Source of the DNA: Hibiscus mutabilis
Taxonomy: Eukaryota > Streptophyta > Magnoliopsida > Malvales > Malvaceae
NCBI GenBank assembly: GCA_019671005.1
Contig: CM033732.1
Span: 45,931,392 to 45,995,391, forward strand
Direction of reading: 5' to 3'
DNA: 64,000 nt
The position numbers and the translations under genes are program-made. The notes beneath the pieces are model-generated. The model did not search any database. It saw nothing but the letters and a program-made list of their open reading frames with translations, and was not told where the DNA came from. Shown here piece after piece: positions 1-12,827 of this stretch; the stretch's first letter is position 1; each line of letters opens with the position of its first letter.

Positions 1-182
1 AACAATCTTTTGGTTCTGCAGCATAAGTTAAGTTTCTTTGATGACGTTGTGAAAGGATTTTGTGTGCAACAATCTTTTAGTTTCTGCAGCATAAGTTAAG
101 TTTCTTTGATGACGTTGTGAAAGGATTTTATGTGCAACAATCTTTTGGGTTCTGCAGCATAAGTTAAGTTTCTTTGATGACG
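1..182. repeat. 67-bp tandem repeat, about 2.7 copies
   Basis: The units start at 1, 68 and 136 with AACAATCTTTT and run through TTCTGCAGCATAAGTTAAG and TTTCTTTGATGACG. Spacing is 67 and 68 bp and the copies differ at only a few bases. The array may continue left of the window. It lies just before the 3' end of the gypsy internal region, where tandem repeats are common in large plant LTR elements. Confidence 0.9.
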
Positions 183-452
183 TAATTGTGTGACGCTTTT
201 GACGTGGTACTTTGGGTTTTGCTTGTTGTCTGTATATACCGAGCGAGGATGAATTCCTTATAAGAGAAAGAATCAGTTTAGATTATGTTTTTATCGTTAG
301 CAATCAAGGGTCATGATTGATAAGTGTTGTGGGAGATTAGAGTAGCGCAGTGGAAAATATTGAAAACGTCGAATAGTTGTAATGGTTTGAGCATCTTCTT
401 TGATTATGGATACAAATTTCGAGGACAAAATTTCTTTTAAGGAAGAGATAGT
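1..452 (+). mobile_element. 3' internal end of a Ty3/gypsy LTR retrotransposon
   Basis: This is the last stretch of the internal region of a plus-strand LTR element, cut by the window edge. It ends in the motif usual for plant gypsy elements: AAATTTCGAGGACAAAATTT followed by a purine-rich polypurine tract (GGAAGAGATAG, about 441-451) directly before an LTR that opens with TGTAACA. No open integrase or chromodomain frame is left. The same 3' signature in reverse complement adjoins the LTRs at 20425 and 31494, so this copy belongs to the same broad family in the opposite orientation. Confidence 0.75.
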
Positions 453-2863
453 TGTAACAACTTAATTTTTGGGTTAATCATCCTGTATTTGGTTTTGGGT
501 CAGATATTTAATTCAAGTATTAAATCGAAAGATTAAGATCTTGAAAGATTATTTTTTAAGGTAAGTGGTGACCGTTTTATGTAAAGATAAGAGGTTGGGG
601 GCTTAAGATGTAATTATATTGAGATATGATGGAAGAGACATTCTTTTGAATTAAAATAGGAAAAAGGGAAAAGAAAAATTATATCTCACATTTTCTCTTT
701 CTCTCTTCTTTTCTCTCTCATCTTTTTCTTTTTCTTTTTTCTTCCAAAACTATCGGAGTGCCCGTGTTCGACACCATCATTTGCCATTGTGTACACCTTA
801 CCGAGATGAGTCAGCCAGTGGTCATGGTGTCACCGTTAGAGCCACCGTCGAAGGGGTGAAAGAGTTAAAGTTTTGGATTTTCAAGACGAAGGGGTTTGAG
901 TGTTTAAAACCAAAATTCGAGGCCACCATTAGAACCAGCATAGTCTGAAATACCGAACTAGAGCTTGCCGGCTAGTTCCCACCGCTGGCCATGCATGGGC
1001 ATCGCCTGGGCAGGTGGAGCCATCTGAGTCAAGCCACCATTGACCGTTGACTGAGCTGTCGTTGATCGTTGACTTTTTAACAAAAGTTGACTTTTTCTAG
1101 AAGACCTTACCCAAGGGTTTCTTGACGTTCTAAGTCTGTTGACATAGTTCATTTTGCCAAATTTGAACCCAGTAAGCTATTTCTACACATTTTATCCCCT
1201 AAAGTAATCTGATAGTGTGAAATGGCTTATGTAGTCGTATTTGTTTTATTTGAGGTTTTAATAGACTCGAATATTGGAATTAAAGAGATGTTCGAAGGAG
1301 CTTTGATGAGGATTTATCACTTTGGCTTAAGGTTAGTATACCTCGAACTCTTATTGCTTTATAAGCGTCGTAAATATGATTGTCTTGCGTGTTAGTGTCT
1401 GCAAAATAGGTAGATGATAAATAAGCATGTTCAAAGACCGGTATCGTGAGATTTGATATCTGTGTGATGTATGATGATGTTACGGTTATGATAAGACTCA
1501 TGGAGGTTTTAGAGATAGTGTAGGGTCGTTTGAGATGCTCATATGATTAATTGATGATTGATTGAAATAATTGTAATACCTTGTATGCTTGTTCGAATAG
1601 ATTGATGAGATTTGATGGGAATTATGCTTAAGGAATTAAATACTCAATTAAATGATTATGAAGCAGATAATTAATATTAATTGATTAAATTCGTTAGTAA
1701 ACAAACTTTAATGTCTTTTATAAGTTTTAGGGACCGAATAAGCGTTGTAATATAGTAATTCAAGAAAATGGTACGAACCCGCGAATAGGGTATCGGTACG
1801 AACATACAAGGTATCGATAAGGGTCAACCCATATCGTTACTTATAGAAATCTAGGATTTTCAATAAGTAATATCAGTATCGGTATGCGTGTGAGTACCGA
1901 TACCCAAAAGTACTGTATCGATACTCGTGTTCGAGTACCGGTACCCATTGAATGAAATAATCTATAATGCTAATAAAAAATAGAAATTGACGTAGGATAT
2001 GGATTAATGAGATTATTAATGAGGATAATTAATGTACAATTCCATAATAATTAATAACTTGGTAAACGTTGGGTGACCTGATGGTAATTGCAACCGTGCA
2101 TGGGTATATGATCTCGATGCTTAGTGGTTGCGGGCCTCACTCGGAATGTATGTATCCCGATGCTTAGTGGACGCGAGCCTCACTCCTATATTGTGCTATA
2201 ATGCTCATATGCTATGAGAAGCATATGTTTTCTTGCTATGCTATATGATTAGACGGCTAGAGGTAGCGCCATATCTATATGATGTTGTATTGCCATGTCA
2301 TGAGTATGTTGGGCCTTGAGTGCCATATATAATGATTGCTATGATGAGAGCATGTGTTTAGGCGACTAGTGGTAGTGCCACGTGTTTATTTCTCTTCTTA
2401 TTGCTCGTACTAACTTGCATGCTTATATTTATTATTAGCACGAAGTATAGTAGAGTAGATGTATACCATTGAGCTTTGTAAGTTCATTGCTCGGAATTGT
2501 TGTTTCCGTGCTTAGGTTGATCGTCGGACCGTGGGATTAAGAAGCACTATTAGTACGGGGTTCCAGCATGGGGTGATTTCTAGAGTACGATACTTGTATT
2601 TAGTGGGCTGTGTATTCATAGGACCTTATGTGATGGAGTCTGTAATCCTTATTTTCGAAATTGTATTAATCAAATTGAATGTTCAAATGTTTTGAATTTA
2701 AATTGGAGCTCCTTTATAATATTTTGATTATTTATCTATATTTTCCACAGTTGGTTTTAAACGTTTTTGAGAAATACCTTTTGGGCTAAATTGAATCGAG
2801 AAATTTTAATGTTTTGGTTTGGGCTCAAGGCCCAAATGTGACATCAAGGTTGAGGGTGTTATA
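453..2863 (+). repeat. 3' LTR of the plus-strand gypsy element
   Basis: It starts TGTAACAACTT just after the polypurine tract and ends GGGTGTTATA, a decayed form of the GGGTGTTACA end seen at 24216 and 35279 in reverse complement. Near its right end, GGGCTCAAGGCCCAAATGTG matches in reverse complement the start of the LTRs at 17788, 24216 and 35279. It shares two family marks: GTATCGGTAC-type palindromes (about 1790-1950) and the block with CGATGCTTAGTGG and GCCTCACTC, present twice at about 2112-2190. Length is about 2.4 kb. No target-site duplication can be tested because the 5' side is outside the window. Confidence 0.75.
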
Positions 2864-4219
2864 GTCCATATTCATACCCCAATGCTAAAAAACTAAACCT
2901 TAAACCTTAACCCTATTTTCTAAATCATAAACCCTACACCCTAAAATCTAAACTCTACTCATTAAACTCTAACCTTAAATTTTTTAATATGAGAACGTAA
3001 ATAGAGACACAAAAAGGACATAGAATTTTTGTTCGTGAACCTCTTATCAAAGTAAAGATTTAAATATTTTTCACATATTTTTATTTTCTAGTTTCTAGTT
3101 TTCCAACTGAAATATATTCTAACATAACTTATATACAGACAATATTAAAACATGCTAAAAATGGATAAAAAATATTCAATATTTTCATAAGAAAAAATAG
3201 AAGATTTAGTAAATAATTTTTTAAATGATTTAAATGTGATTAGAAGGTAGTATATGTTCATACATATTTTTTAACTATTTGACAATACACACACTTTACA
3301 AACAAATCGATTTGAACCCGAGTCTTCTAGAATGAACATCATCCGTTTTTTTTTACTAGGACCACTTGTTGGGTTCAATTAAATAAAAAACTTAAATTTG
3401 TAAAATAAAATTTAAAGAGATAAGAAAAGGAAAAAAAGACTTGAAGAGAAGGTAAGCGAAGAAATAAAGAAAATTAAAAATAGAAAGAGGACTAATCCTC
3501 AAACTATATTTTTTCGGGACAAATTTTAATCTTATCTAAAAAAAAGTGGACTATAAAAAATGATATTTCTTTTAGTGGTTCTAGAATTCACGATCCAAAA
3601 AATATGAACGAATAAAGATAAGTAGTGATAGCTTAATCCTTAGACCGTTGTTATAGTTGTCTATTAAATTTATAATTTTTAACAAAAAAATTGAGAGAAA
3701 AATCAGTGTTTTGTCACTACCTATATCTTAATATAAATTGATATTAATCAAAATTGATCGAGATACACCAAAACAATTGAAACACACTTAAATTTGTTAT
3801 GAAAATAAATAATTATTTAGTACCAGTTTAAGACAAAATATTTTATATATTGGTGATAAAAACAAAAAAAAAATATTTTTAATATTTAGAAATTTAATTT
3901 AAGGTTTAAAATTTAATAATTGATTATAATTTAAAGTTTAGGGTTAGAATATTAACCTTAAACCGAACACCTATGTTAACCAGGAATAAGAAAATAAAAG
4001 ATGGAGATGGAACCAAAATGCAGCAACCAACCAAACAGACCCCGCCAACAATATCCTTTTAATTTCTGTGTTGGGATTGGAAGAACACAACTTTCATCTA
4101 TCAGCTTCGTGTCTTCAACACTTATCTTTTCTGCGGCCCCCAAATTCTGTTCTTTTTTATTTTCTTTAAATAATAATAATAATTTTATAAAACCCTCCCC
4201 TTCAATTTAAAACCCATTT
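2864..4219. other. AT-rich intergenic and promoter region
   Basis: No gene is seen. Degenerate runs of AAACCCTA/AAACCTTA-like words lie at about 2885-2985, with reverse-complement-like words at about 3900-3965. These resemble the interior of the small inverted-repeat elements at 7191 and 55608, but no terminal repeats could be defined. The last few hundred bases should hold the promoter of the DnaJ gene; no specific element is claimed. Confidence 0.4.
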
Positions 4220-4885
4220 AATCCTCAAACTTTAGGGCTTATTTTATTTCATTTTTATCTTTATTGGGTATTTCTCATTTTTCTTCTTCTTCTTCTCCGA
4301 TGTTACTGCAGTTCACCAGTTCCCTCGGTTCAAGGTAATTGCTTATTTGCCTACCTTTTCTTCTTTTATATGTCAACTCTTTGTTTGGTTAACAAATTTC
4401 CTTTGCTCTGTTATGAAATATTTTAAGATTCCTATAAATGGGTTTTCTTTGTTCTTTTCTCTTGGTGTTTTGAATTTAGCTGTGTTTAGTGTTTAGTATG
4501 AGAATTGCAAGCAAGGGTTTACTTTAATTTTCCCTCTAGTTAATTTATGAAGTTTTATGGAAAGCCTGATTAGTGCTGTTGTGGAACTTATGATCATATT
4601 TTTCTCTGGTAGTTCATCCATTGGAAAAATCTTTTTTGCTTTCATTTTCCATGTGATGGAAACATCAAAAATCTCATAAATACTTTGTTTATGCACTTAT
4701 ATTGTATATGTACTTTCGGCTAACTGTGTCCGTTCTTCGGTGGCAGGTGTGATGTTCTGTTTAGGGGAGAGCTTGTTCTTTTTAATGGCGAAACTCAGTA
4801 CCATCTTCCATTGGTTGTTTTGATAGAATAGGGATGGCTTAAACTGATTTCCATTTCCAAGGAAGAGATTGGCTGTTATAATTTT
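4220..4885 (+). other. 5' leader of the DnaJ gene with a UTR intron
   Basis: A pyrimidine-rich stretch (about 4270-4300) is followed by a likely UTR exon ending CGGTTCAAG at 4334. A GT-AG intron runs 4335-4746 (GTAATT to GGTGGCAG) and the second UTR exon reaches the ATG at 4886. The transcription start is not determined. Leader introns of this size are common in plant housekeeping genes. Confidence 0.45.
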
Positions 4886-7800
4886 ATGGCTCGGAAAGGT
4901 AATCAGCAGAAGAATGGGAAACAAAAGGGTTCGGAGGCTGGTCATCGAGTCTCCAATGCGAAAGGGAGAGGAAAAGGAAATGAGAAAGTGGTTTTTCGTG
5001 GAGAGGAACTACCGAATGGTAATCCTTCAGACAGTACTTTAACAGAGACTGTTAGCAAAGGTCATCTGGATGGGACTGAGAATCCTGAGATATATGCGAC
5101 AACAGAGAAGCGTGGTGATGCAGCTGAGGGTCTTGGTCAATCAATATCTTCCGGGAGTAATTCAGGGGATTGCATTGAAAATGCAGCTTCGGACGAAGCT
5201 TCAACTAGAAGGGAATGGAATGAAATATCACCTGATGGAAACGTAAAAACGGTGTTTGGGGCTGTTTGTTGAATGGTTCTCACCTTAAAGATGCAATGGA
5301 GAATGTAAAGTTTTCCAGATTATGTGGCGGTAAGAAATGTGAGAGCAGCAGCGAGAGCATCTGCTGCATTCACCTTGAAGGTGATAAGCCAGTGGCTTGA
5401 GAAGACAGGCCAATTTTCGTTTCTCTAACAACTAAAATGTATAATGTTCGAGATCATGTGAAAGTAAAGGTTGAGCGATTATATCCCATTGTATTGACAA
5501 GGCTTAGGCATTTTGGAAATATCATGCTTCTTTTGTCAATAATCTGGTTGGACTGTACTCTCAGGGGAATTGATTCCTTTCTTCGAATGGGTACAACATC
5601 GTTTTTTTCAGTTATATGGTGCAGTATATTCTCAGTGATTGCAATGGTTGGGATGTTGAAGTTTCTTATGCTCTTGGTAAGTTCTGGTTGCATCTCATCT
5701 TTGTTTTTCTTATGGTTTTCTTTGTCACGAGATCCCAATGCCTCAATTTGCATTTTAAGAACCCCATGAACAATCGACTGCATAAAAATGTTTTCACAAG
5801 GATTTATTTGATATTGTTGAGGATTTTTGAGCCATCGATTGCCTAAATTTGTTTAATTCTTTAACAATGATTTATTGATTTGAGCTATTGATGAATTAGG
5901 CATTTACTCTTTTTTTTAAATGCTGGATACACAGGCCATAGCTGCTCTGACAGCAGTTTTTATCGGGTTTACTCTTGCAATGTTGGTAGTAGCTGTTTTT
6001 GGATCAATTTTCCTCTGGTTTTATGGAAGTTTCTGGACAACACTTCTTGTGATCTTCCTCGGAGGTGATTGTGTTTCCCTTTTTAATTGGATTTGTTCCA
6101 TCTGCAAATTAATTCTTTCAAATTTATGGAATTCTAATACTTGCTATTATTTGGGATTGGCATATTCATTTAGCCATGAGCGTCTTGCATTATGGATCAC
6201 CACTATATATTCGGTATATTGTGCATGGATGTATGCTGGATGGCTCGGTTTGCTTCTGGCTATAAATCTATCATTCATCTCAAGTGATATTTTGATCTAC
6301 TACCTAAAGAACAACATAAATCAGCAAGCGAGACCTAATGTAAACCCAGAACAAACAAATGGGATGCATGCTTCTTTCTCCGAAAATGCTCCAGGGTTTT
6401 CAGCTGATCGTGGTCCTGGGATAGCTTCAACTAGTGGGGTTGATACCGAGATAACTTCTGAAGAAGAAGTTGCTCGATTGTTGAACTGCACTGATTACTA
6501 TTCTGCATTGGGTTTGTCGAGATATCAGAACGTTGATGTTAATGCACTGAAGCGAGAATATAGAAAAAAGGTATATCCTATGTCTTTTTACACTATTTGG
6601 ATATGATCATACATCATATTTCTACTTGTTATGGTCTTGTTCTTAATAAGTCTGAGTGAGCTTCTACGAAAGCTCTATTGGATCAGTTTACACTTGATAT
6701 CCGCCTTTTGTTATTGTTTCCGATTGTTTGCCATAAAAAAGGATCAATACATCTATGATATTGAAATTTGCCAACTGTTTGATAGGCAATGCTGGTCCAT
6801 CCTGATAAAAACATGGGTAATGAGAAGGCTCTGGAAGCTTTTAAAAAACTTCAAAATGCATATGAGGTAATCTCTCGGTTTATTATGTCATTTCTCGAGA
6901 TATAGTTTTCATTTCTTTTCTGAGAATAATAATAATACAATTCCATATCTAGGTCTTACTTGATTCCATGAAGCGAAAAGCATATGATGACGAACTTAGG
7001 AGGGAGGAGCTGCTAAACTATTTCCGTAGGTTTCAAAATGCTTCTCAAAAGGTTTGAAATTTATGCCCTCCATGTTCTTCACTTAAATATAAAGGTCGAA
7101 TATCTATCATGCTCAAGTATTTTACTTGATGTTTGGTATATACGTACACATACACATATATATACATACATATATACATATGGAAAACTATTTGATACAC
7201 TACCAGTGTAAACTTTAATTTACACAATCAGCTCTATTTTAGGGTTTAATTTAATGTTTAGTGGTTTTAGTTTTATGGTTTTAGGGTTATGGATTTAGAT
7301 TTTAGACTTACATGCTTGTGTAAAAATACTTTTACACTGCCAGTGTATCAAATAATAACACTATATATATATATATATTTCTGAGTAGGTGTATCATATC
7401 TTCGCTTCATACTTGACCTATATTGCTTTTGATTGCCCAGAATGGTGGACATGGTATTTTTCCTTCTGGGTTTGGATGGTCAGAGGCTGATTGGGAGGAA
7501 GCATTCGGAGAACCTAGGCGAATTTCCTGCAAAAAGTGTGGTAACTTTCATGTCTGGATACAAACAAAGAAATCAAAATCTCAAGCAAGATGGTGCCAGG
7601 TATTTCCATTTCCTCCTAAAATATCGTCTATACTTTTTAAGTTCTTCTTCAAGCACGAGGCCGTGATTTCGATAACATGGTGTCCGTAATGATAAATTAT
7701 TTATGTTTTTGGAATTTCCTTTAAAGGAATGTCAAGGTTTTCATCAAGCAAAAGATGGAGATGGATGGGTTGAACAATCTTCACAGCCCTTCCTTTTCGG

Positions 7801-8659
7801 GTTATTGCAGAAGGTATGCACTTTCCACCCCCCGTCACATGCTCAATCGATTATAAATTTCTGGAAGTACTGTTGAAAATAAGAAGAGTGAGAATTGCTT
7901 CTAAATACACTGTTAGTTACGCCCCAAAATGCAGCCTACTAGTTTACGTTGAGTTTTTTCGGGTTGATATTCTTAAGATTTGATTCTGCATGTGTACATA
8001 ATAGTTATTTCGTTATTGGTGTAGGTGGATGCTCCCGGTGCCTACGTCTGTGCTGATAGCAAGATATATGATGCTACTGAATGGTATACTTGTCAGGTAA
8101 AGCGATGTTTATCTTCCATCTGTGTTTATAAGTAATATTTGATTATTACAAACGAACTTTACAAAGTATATGCTGTGGAAGCTTGACCTTAAATACATGT
8201 CGGAAACTGGTTAATATCAAAATATCTGGAGCTGAATACGATTCTAGAATGGGTTTTGCACGGAATTTTCATTTGACACTTGCAATCTGCATCCTCGTCT
8301 AGACTCTCTTAACCTCGATTTGATTGCAGGGAATGAGATGTCCACCGAACACGCATAAGCCGAGTTTTCACGTCAACACTAGTTTGACATCCAAGCATAG
8401 TATCAGCAAGGGATCTGGTTCCGGACAGAGAGCCGGAAAAATACCAACGCCTAATCCGGAAGAAACCATGACAGAGGCAGAATTCCTAGAGTGGTTGCAT
8501 AATGCAGTACAAGCAGGCATGTTTAACGATTTTCTGGGCAGCTCCTCCACAGAGATCCCAGTCACCAAACCTGGAAGTGGCTCGAAGACGAGCAGTAGCA
8601 ATACAAGCGGCGGCAGTAGTGGAAACAAGAGAAAGAAGAAAGGAAAGAAACAATGGTAA
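4886..8659 (+). CDS. DnaJ/Jiv90-domain membrane co-chaperone, DNAJC14-like; first exon frameshifted
   Basis: Nine coding exons are recognisable: 4886-5676, 5935-6064, 6155-6570, 6786-6866, 6953-7051, 7441-7599, 7727-7813, 8025-8096, 8330-8659. The predicted protein (about 721 residues if read continuously) has a basic, low-complexity N-terminus, several hydrophobic segments in exons 1-3, a J domain with the HPD motif (LVHPDKN, exon 4) and a Cys-rich Jiv90-like domain (CKKCGNFHVW, RWCQECQGFHQAKDGDGW). The tail is Ser/Gly-rich and basic (NKRKKKGKKQW). J proteins stimulate Hsp70 ATPase, and DNAJC14-type proteins sit in the ER membrane. Exon 1 is interrupted near 5270 (one base short, TGA at 5270), near 5329 (one base extra) and near 5411 (one base short). 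Intron 6065-6154 ends TTGG instead of AG. The total exon length becomes divisible by three only if these shifts are counted. It is either a recent pseudogene or carries sequence errors. Confidence 0.8.
7191..7352. mobile_element. MITE-like inverted-repeat element in DnaJ intron 5
   Basis: The left end TTTGATACACTACCAGTGTA and the right end, read in reverse complement as TTTGATACACTGGCAGTGTA, form about 22-bp terminal inverted repeats around a 162-bp unit. The interior is GTTTAGGGT/GGTTTTAG-like low-complexity sequence. The element at 55608-55852 has closely similar ends and interior, so this is a repeated family. It lies between the splice sites 7051 and 7441 and does not disturb them. A TA-rich microsatellite follows at about 7363-7380. 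Confidence 0.7.
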
Positions 8660-9441
8660 GCAGTGATCGAAGGCGACAATGATTTTGTATAGCATTTTAT
8701 CTTCATCCTAACTTATTTTTCGGGTCAAATAAATTCATACCGATATGAAATAGATTGCAGAGGCTAGGGCAGCTGACAATAGCTTATAACAGTAGGTGGA
8801 GAGGTTTTGCTTTTTAAGCATCTACTGTTTCCAGAATCTGATGATGGAAATGAGTGGTTTCGTACCAATGGAAATTATGGTTTTAGTGCCTTTTATTATC
8901 TTAAAATTCAAAGATTTAATCCCCCTCTTTTATTTTATTTTTATAATTTGGTCCCTTTATTTCTATAATGTTTATTGGAGAGTTTAAATTGATATTGCTG
9001 TTAAAGTGATTACAATGATTTTATTTTTATAGAATTTTTTAGTTGACATTCGATTACATAATTTGTCACATGGAATTTTGGTCAATCAAGTTGAACTGGT
9101 AATAAATTTACATGTTTGTCGGATTAATGTTGTGTTAGAAAAAAAAATCTGTCATTAATCAATATTGATTTATTAAACTATCATTTTCATCTTTGTTTAC
9201 TCCAAATAAAGAAAACGGCTAATAAGAATGTAACATACGATACATTTTTATTGGATAAAAACACTTTAAAAAACTCTTGAGATATTGAAATGAAACTTTA
9301 TGTATAGTAAAGGGTCAAAATATGTATTAATCCAAGATTAAACTATAATGATAAGAGCATTAATTATGTTTAATATTTAATTTTGTTATAACTATACAAG
9401 TTAATTAATTAATTTGGATAGAGTATTGTACGATACAAATT
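8660..9441. other. 3' UTR of the DnaJ gene and intergenic DNA
   Basis: The first part is the likely 3' UTR after the stop at 8657-8659. The remainder is AT-rich sequence with no gene, RNA or repeat that I can define. Confidence 0.4.
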
Positions 9442-9880
9442 CGGGTTTTAATACAAAAATTATCCCTAACGTTTGATTGGATAAGCGTTTTGGTCCACAA
9501 TCGTTTTTTTGAAGCATTTTAACCCCAAAATGTTTTATTGTCAAAATGATCCATTCATATACGAAAATTATTAATCAACTAGCAATAAACACTTTGAGAT
9601 GACTTGACAGAATAACACTTCAACAAAAAAATAATTTTATATTTTATATAATGACATGTCATAATGATTTGACAGTAAATACATTTATCTATATGAAAAT
9701 ATCATGTCAGCATATAATGTCACGTAAGTTTACCTCATCATTTCAAGGTGTTTATTGATAGTTGACTAACAACTTTTATCAACGAATAAGTCATTTTGAT
9801 CTAAAATAAAACTTTGAGGGTTAAAGTATTTAAAAAATATAGACCAAAATTAAGGATATTTTTTTGATGTTATGCCTGAA
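9442..9880. mobile_element. MITE-like element, copy 1 (family also at 47528)
   Basis: The left end (TATCCCTAACGTTTGATTGG, then TTTTGGTCC) is repeated inverted at the right end (GACCAAAATTAAGGATA, then a GTTATGCC-type edge). The interior shares many blocks with 47528-47994, including TTGACAGAAT and words of the form TCATTTTGA/CAAAATG. The target-site duplication is not clear for this older copy. Confidence 0.55.
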
Positions 9881-10559
9881 AATTACATTAATCTTATTTA
9901 ACCAATTTATCTGAAAACTTGAGGTTTATCTCATTGTCTTTAAATTTCACAATCTGCAAAAGACTGCATTTGTATATAACATATTATTTTTGGGGACCTT
10001 TCTGTAATTATGCATTATTTTAGGGATCAAAGACTGCTTGAAATGTGGAACTCTGCGGGCTTCATCAAGTCAGTATCTTTTGGAAGTTATTATTCTATTC
10101 TATGTTTAAATCGATAGATAACAAACAATGACATAATTTTGTGAATGGTGGAACTGTAAATCGATAACAAACAATGCGCGAACAAGAAGAAATTAGGGAT
10201 TTGGTTGGAATTAGGAGAAATTCAAAGTTTGAAAAAGCTTTGTAATCATGCTGATAACGTTGCTGCTGCTTAAGAACCTGTAACAAGGAAAACAGAACAA
10301 GAAAAAATAGAGAAAGGAGAAGAAAAAGGTTGAAGAAGAAGATAATATGCCGTGTCAGCAATTTTAATGTAAGCTAACAGGAGGGACTAAAATGAAAACG
10401 GACTAAAAGTTAGGTACTCAATGAAAATTTTAAAAGTTTCGTGACCAAAATAAATATACCCTAAAAGTTTAGTCACCACTGGTGTACTTTACCCTTTATT
10501 AAAAGTGTGTGAGGTCAAAATAATAGTGCAACACAAAGTAGTGTTTGCGATCTCGAAGT
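9881..10559. other. Intergenic DNA upstream of EMC6
   Basis: No gene is seen. A short AACAAACAATG duplication lies at about 10119-10175, followed by ordinary AT-rich sequence. The last 100-200 bases should contain the EMC6 promoter. Confidence 0.35.
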
Positions 10560-11345
10560 GAATTCTCAGTAGAAGAACCGAGACTTTCCCATCATATCTC
10601 CGATCCTCTGGGTAAATCTATTACCGTCTTTTTTCTTTAAATTTTGTTGTTTATGATTGTGATATAGTCATTTATTATCAGAATCCGCTTTTAATTTTTT
10701 TAAATTGTATTTTATTGTTTGTTTTTGAATGTTTTCTCGATGCTTAGATCTAATACGATCCCTAGGTTTCAGTTATCTTGGATGTGAAAAACTATGTTGA
10801 TTTTTCTTATTTTCTCTCATAATTCGTACTAATTTGTTGAAATTTTGATATATCATGTTCTTTTGAATCAAATCTCCAAAAGCTGCCGCCCTCGCTTTTT
10901 TCTTGGGTTATTGGAATAGTAAAGTTTTGGGTCTCTCCAACAGGCCTATGAATTTGGATTATACAGTTTCTATTGGTCACTTCTTGAGAAAATCTCACTT
11001 TTTTATTGTGTTTTCGAGTTGATTCGAAAAACCATGTTAATCTTCCTTTGGGATTTGATGTTTCCATGCTTTCTTCCAAGTAATTGTCTTCTACATCACT
11101 AGGTAATTGAGCTTGTGACATGGCTGTATCCACGGGGTGACCGGCAAGGGCATTGGCCACGTTGGCTCCTCGAAGCACCTTCGATCTATAAATTTTAGCT
11201 TGCAAAAGTTTTGTTTTGTTCTTGCCTTGAAATATATGCTCTGCTGTTTTTTATTTAAAACTATATAGTTGAGATTATTTGTGGGTTGTATGATATTCAT
11301 GGTTAACTCGTTTATCTGTTTTTTTGTTTCCAGAAAGTTGATATT
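10560..11345 (+). other. EMC6 5' leader with a 722-bp UTR intron
   Basis: A UTR exon ending at about 10611 (CCGATCCTCTGG) is followed by an intron with GTAAAT at 10612 and a pyrimidine tract plus CAG at 11331-11333. A short second UTR exon leads to the ATG at 11346. This is a conventional plant arrangement, and the intron could carry expression-enhancing sequence. Confidence 0.55.
10807..11205 (-). CDS. Unrecognised 132-codon antisense ORF inside the EMC6 leader intron
   Basis: A 399-nt frame stays open on the minus strand through otherwise AT-rich intron sequence. It would encode a hydrophilic protein (for example RSKVLRGANVANALAGHP near the N-terminus and HKKVRF-like basic patches). I recognise no domain and see no clear promoter. 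It could be a remnant of captured coding sequence or chance. Confidence that it is expressed is low. Confidence 0.15.
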   Translation of the reverse strand: MQAKIYRSKVLRGANVANALAGHPVDTAMSQAQLPSDVEDNYLEESMETSNPKGRLTWFFESTRKHNKKVRFSQEVTNRNCIIQIHRPVGETQNFTIPITQEKSEGGSFWRFDSKEHDISKFQQISTNYERK

Positions 11346-12140
11346 ATGGCTGGACATAGTGATTCAAGTTCGTCTGAGAAGAAATCAACTGAAGCTATGA
11401 ATGATGTACCGATTTTTAGCGCAGAGAATATGCAGAATAACGTGAAAGTTATATATTACAGGTTTGTTTTTCGTGTTTACAGAAATGCGAAATTATATCT
11501 TGGAAGCCAATATCTAAGTTCTGTTCTAATTTGCAGCCGGACATTTATGTCTATCATCGGAGGGGTTATTGCTGGGATTTTAGGATTCACAGGCTTTATG
11601 GGGTTTGTCTTTTATTTTCTTGTCATGGCGATTACTTCAATTGGACTCATAGCAAAGGCAAAGTTCTCGGTTCATTCATATTTCGATAGCTGGAACCGGA
11701 TTATACTTGATGGTTTCATGGGTGGACTTATGGTAAGCTTCTTTATGTTTCAAGCTGCACTACATATTCCGTGATCTAAATTCCAATCAGCTAACGATGT
11801 TTCTTCAATTTTTTTGCAGTCATTCGTGCTATTCTGGACGTATCCTTTCTTTCTAGTGATGCTACACGGACACACACACACACGATAGCACTTTCTGTTG
11901 AACCGTAGTTGTTAAACCGTATTATTCTGCTTTGCCTCTGCCTGCTTTTGTTATTGAGAAGAATGTCGCCTTCCGTTTTTCGTTTAAATTGCTAATAATG
12001 CAGCCAAGTCGGTTGCGCTGGCAAATCTTAGGAGTAAAAGTTTGCCAGCTTCTGATATATCCTTTGCTACATCGTTTTTGCCTATTGGTACTTTCTTTAA
12101 CATCGACAGATTTGCCTATGACATTGTGCATATATTCTGA
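11346..12140 (+). CDS. EMC6: ER membrane protein complex subunit 6 (EMC6)
   Basis: Four coding exons (11346-11461, 11537-11732, 11820-11839, 12110-12140) give 363 nt, a 120-residue protein that matches the plant EMC6 family in length and content. The N-terminus is hydrophilic (MAGHSDSSSSEKKS). A conserved block ENMQNNVKVIYYSRTFMSI leads into hydrophobic segments GGVIAGILGFTGFMGFVFY and FLVMAITSIGLIA, then the signature SYFDSWNRIILDGFMGGL and the C-terminus FWTFAYDIVHIF. EMC6 is a core membrane subunit of the EMC insertase, which places tail-anchored and multipass proteins into the ER membrane. All splice sites are GT-AG; exon 3 is a 20-nt micro-exon fixed by frame and by the conserved C-terminus. 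No damage is seen. Confidence 0.93.
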
Positions 12141-12822
12141 AGAAGAATCTGCAACACCTCACCGGAAAGAGAAGCCGAGTTGTTTCCCTTGCCTCGGGTG
12201 CTAACCATTTGCTTGCAACCGGGTTCTTCAGTGTTTTTGTTTTTGAGTTTTAAAACCATTAATGGGTTTACCTTTTTGATTACTTTGTTTTAGATAGTTT
12301 TTTACCATTTTCTTGGACTCCCAGATTCAATCAAACTTTTGGGGGATGTATTTATGTCTTAAATTCATCCTTATTTTCTAATTTCAAGACATACCAATGA
12401 AACCAGAAAATTAGAAACGTAATGCACTAATATCATCAATCAAACTTCTCAGGCCGGACAACGAGGTAACGTTTACCTGTGTACATAAGTATTCAACAAA
12501 TACTACCGATAATTAAAAATATATATTATGCACTTAACGTGAAATTAAAAAGTTTTTAAGTGCTTTAGTTTTAATATTTAAGGATTTAGTTTATGGTTTA
12601 AGACTTGAAGGTTTAGAATTTAGGAGTTGTGGTTAGAATTTAGAGTTTAAGGTTAGAATTTAGGATTTAGAGGTTAGGGTTTAGTTTTTAGGGTAGTTAG
12701 GGATTTAGGTTTTATCCTATAAATCATAAATATTAACCTTAATTTTTAACTATAACCCTTAAATTCTATACCCTTAAACCCTTAAACTTTAGACTAAATT
12801 CTCAAACTCTAAAACTAAAACG
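12141..12822. other. EMC6 3' UTR and low-complexity intergenic DNA
   Basis: After the stop at 12140 comes ordinary 3' UTR. From about 12540 to 12820 the sequence is degenerate TTTAGGGTT/AACCCTTAAA-type words that switch strand sense in the middle (GT-rich to about 12720, then CA-rich), which suggests the interior of an old inverted-repeat element. The Tat-like retrotransposon is inserted at its right edge. Confidence 0.4.
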
Positions 12823-12827
12823 CTTGT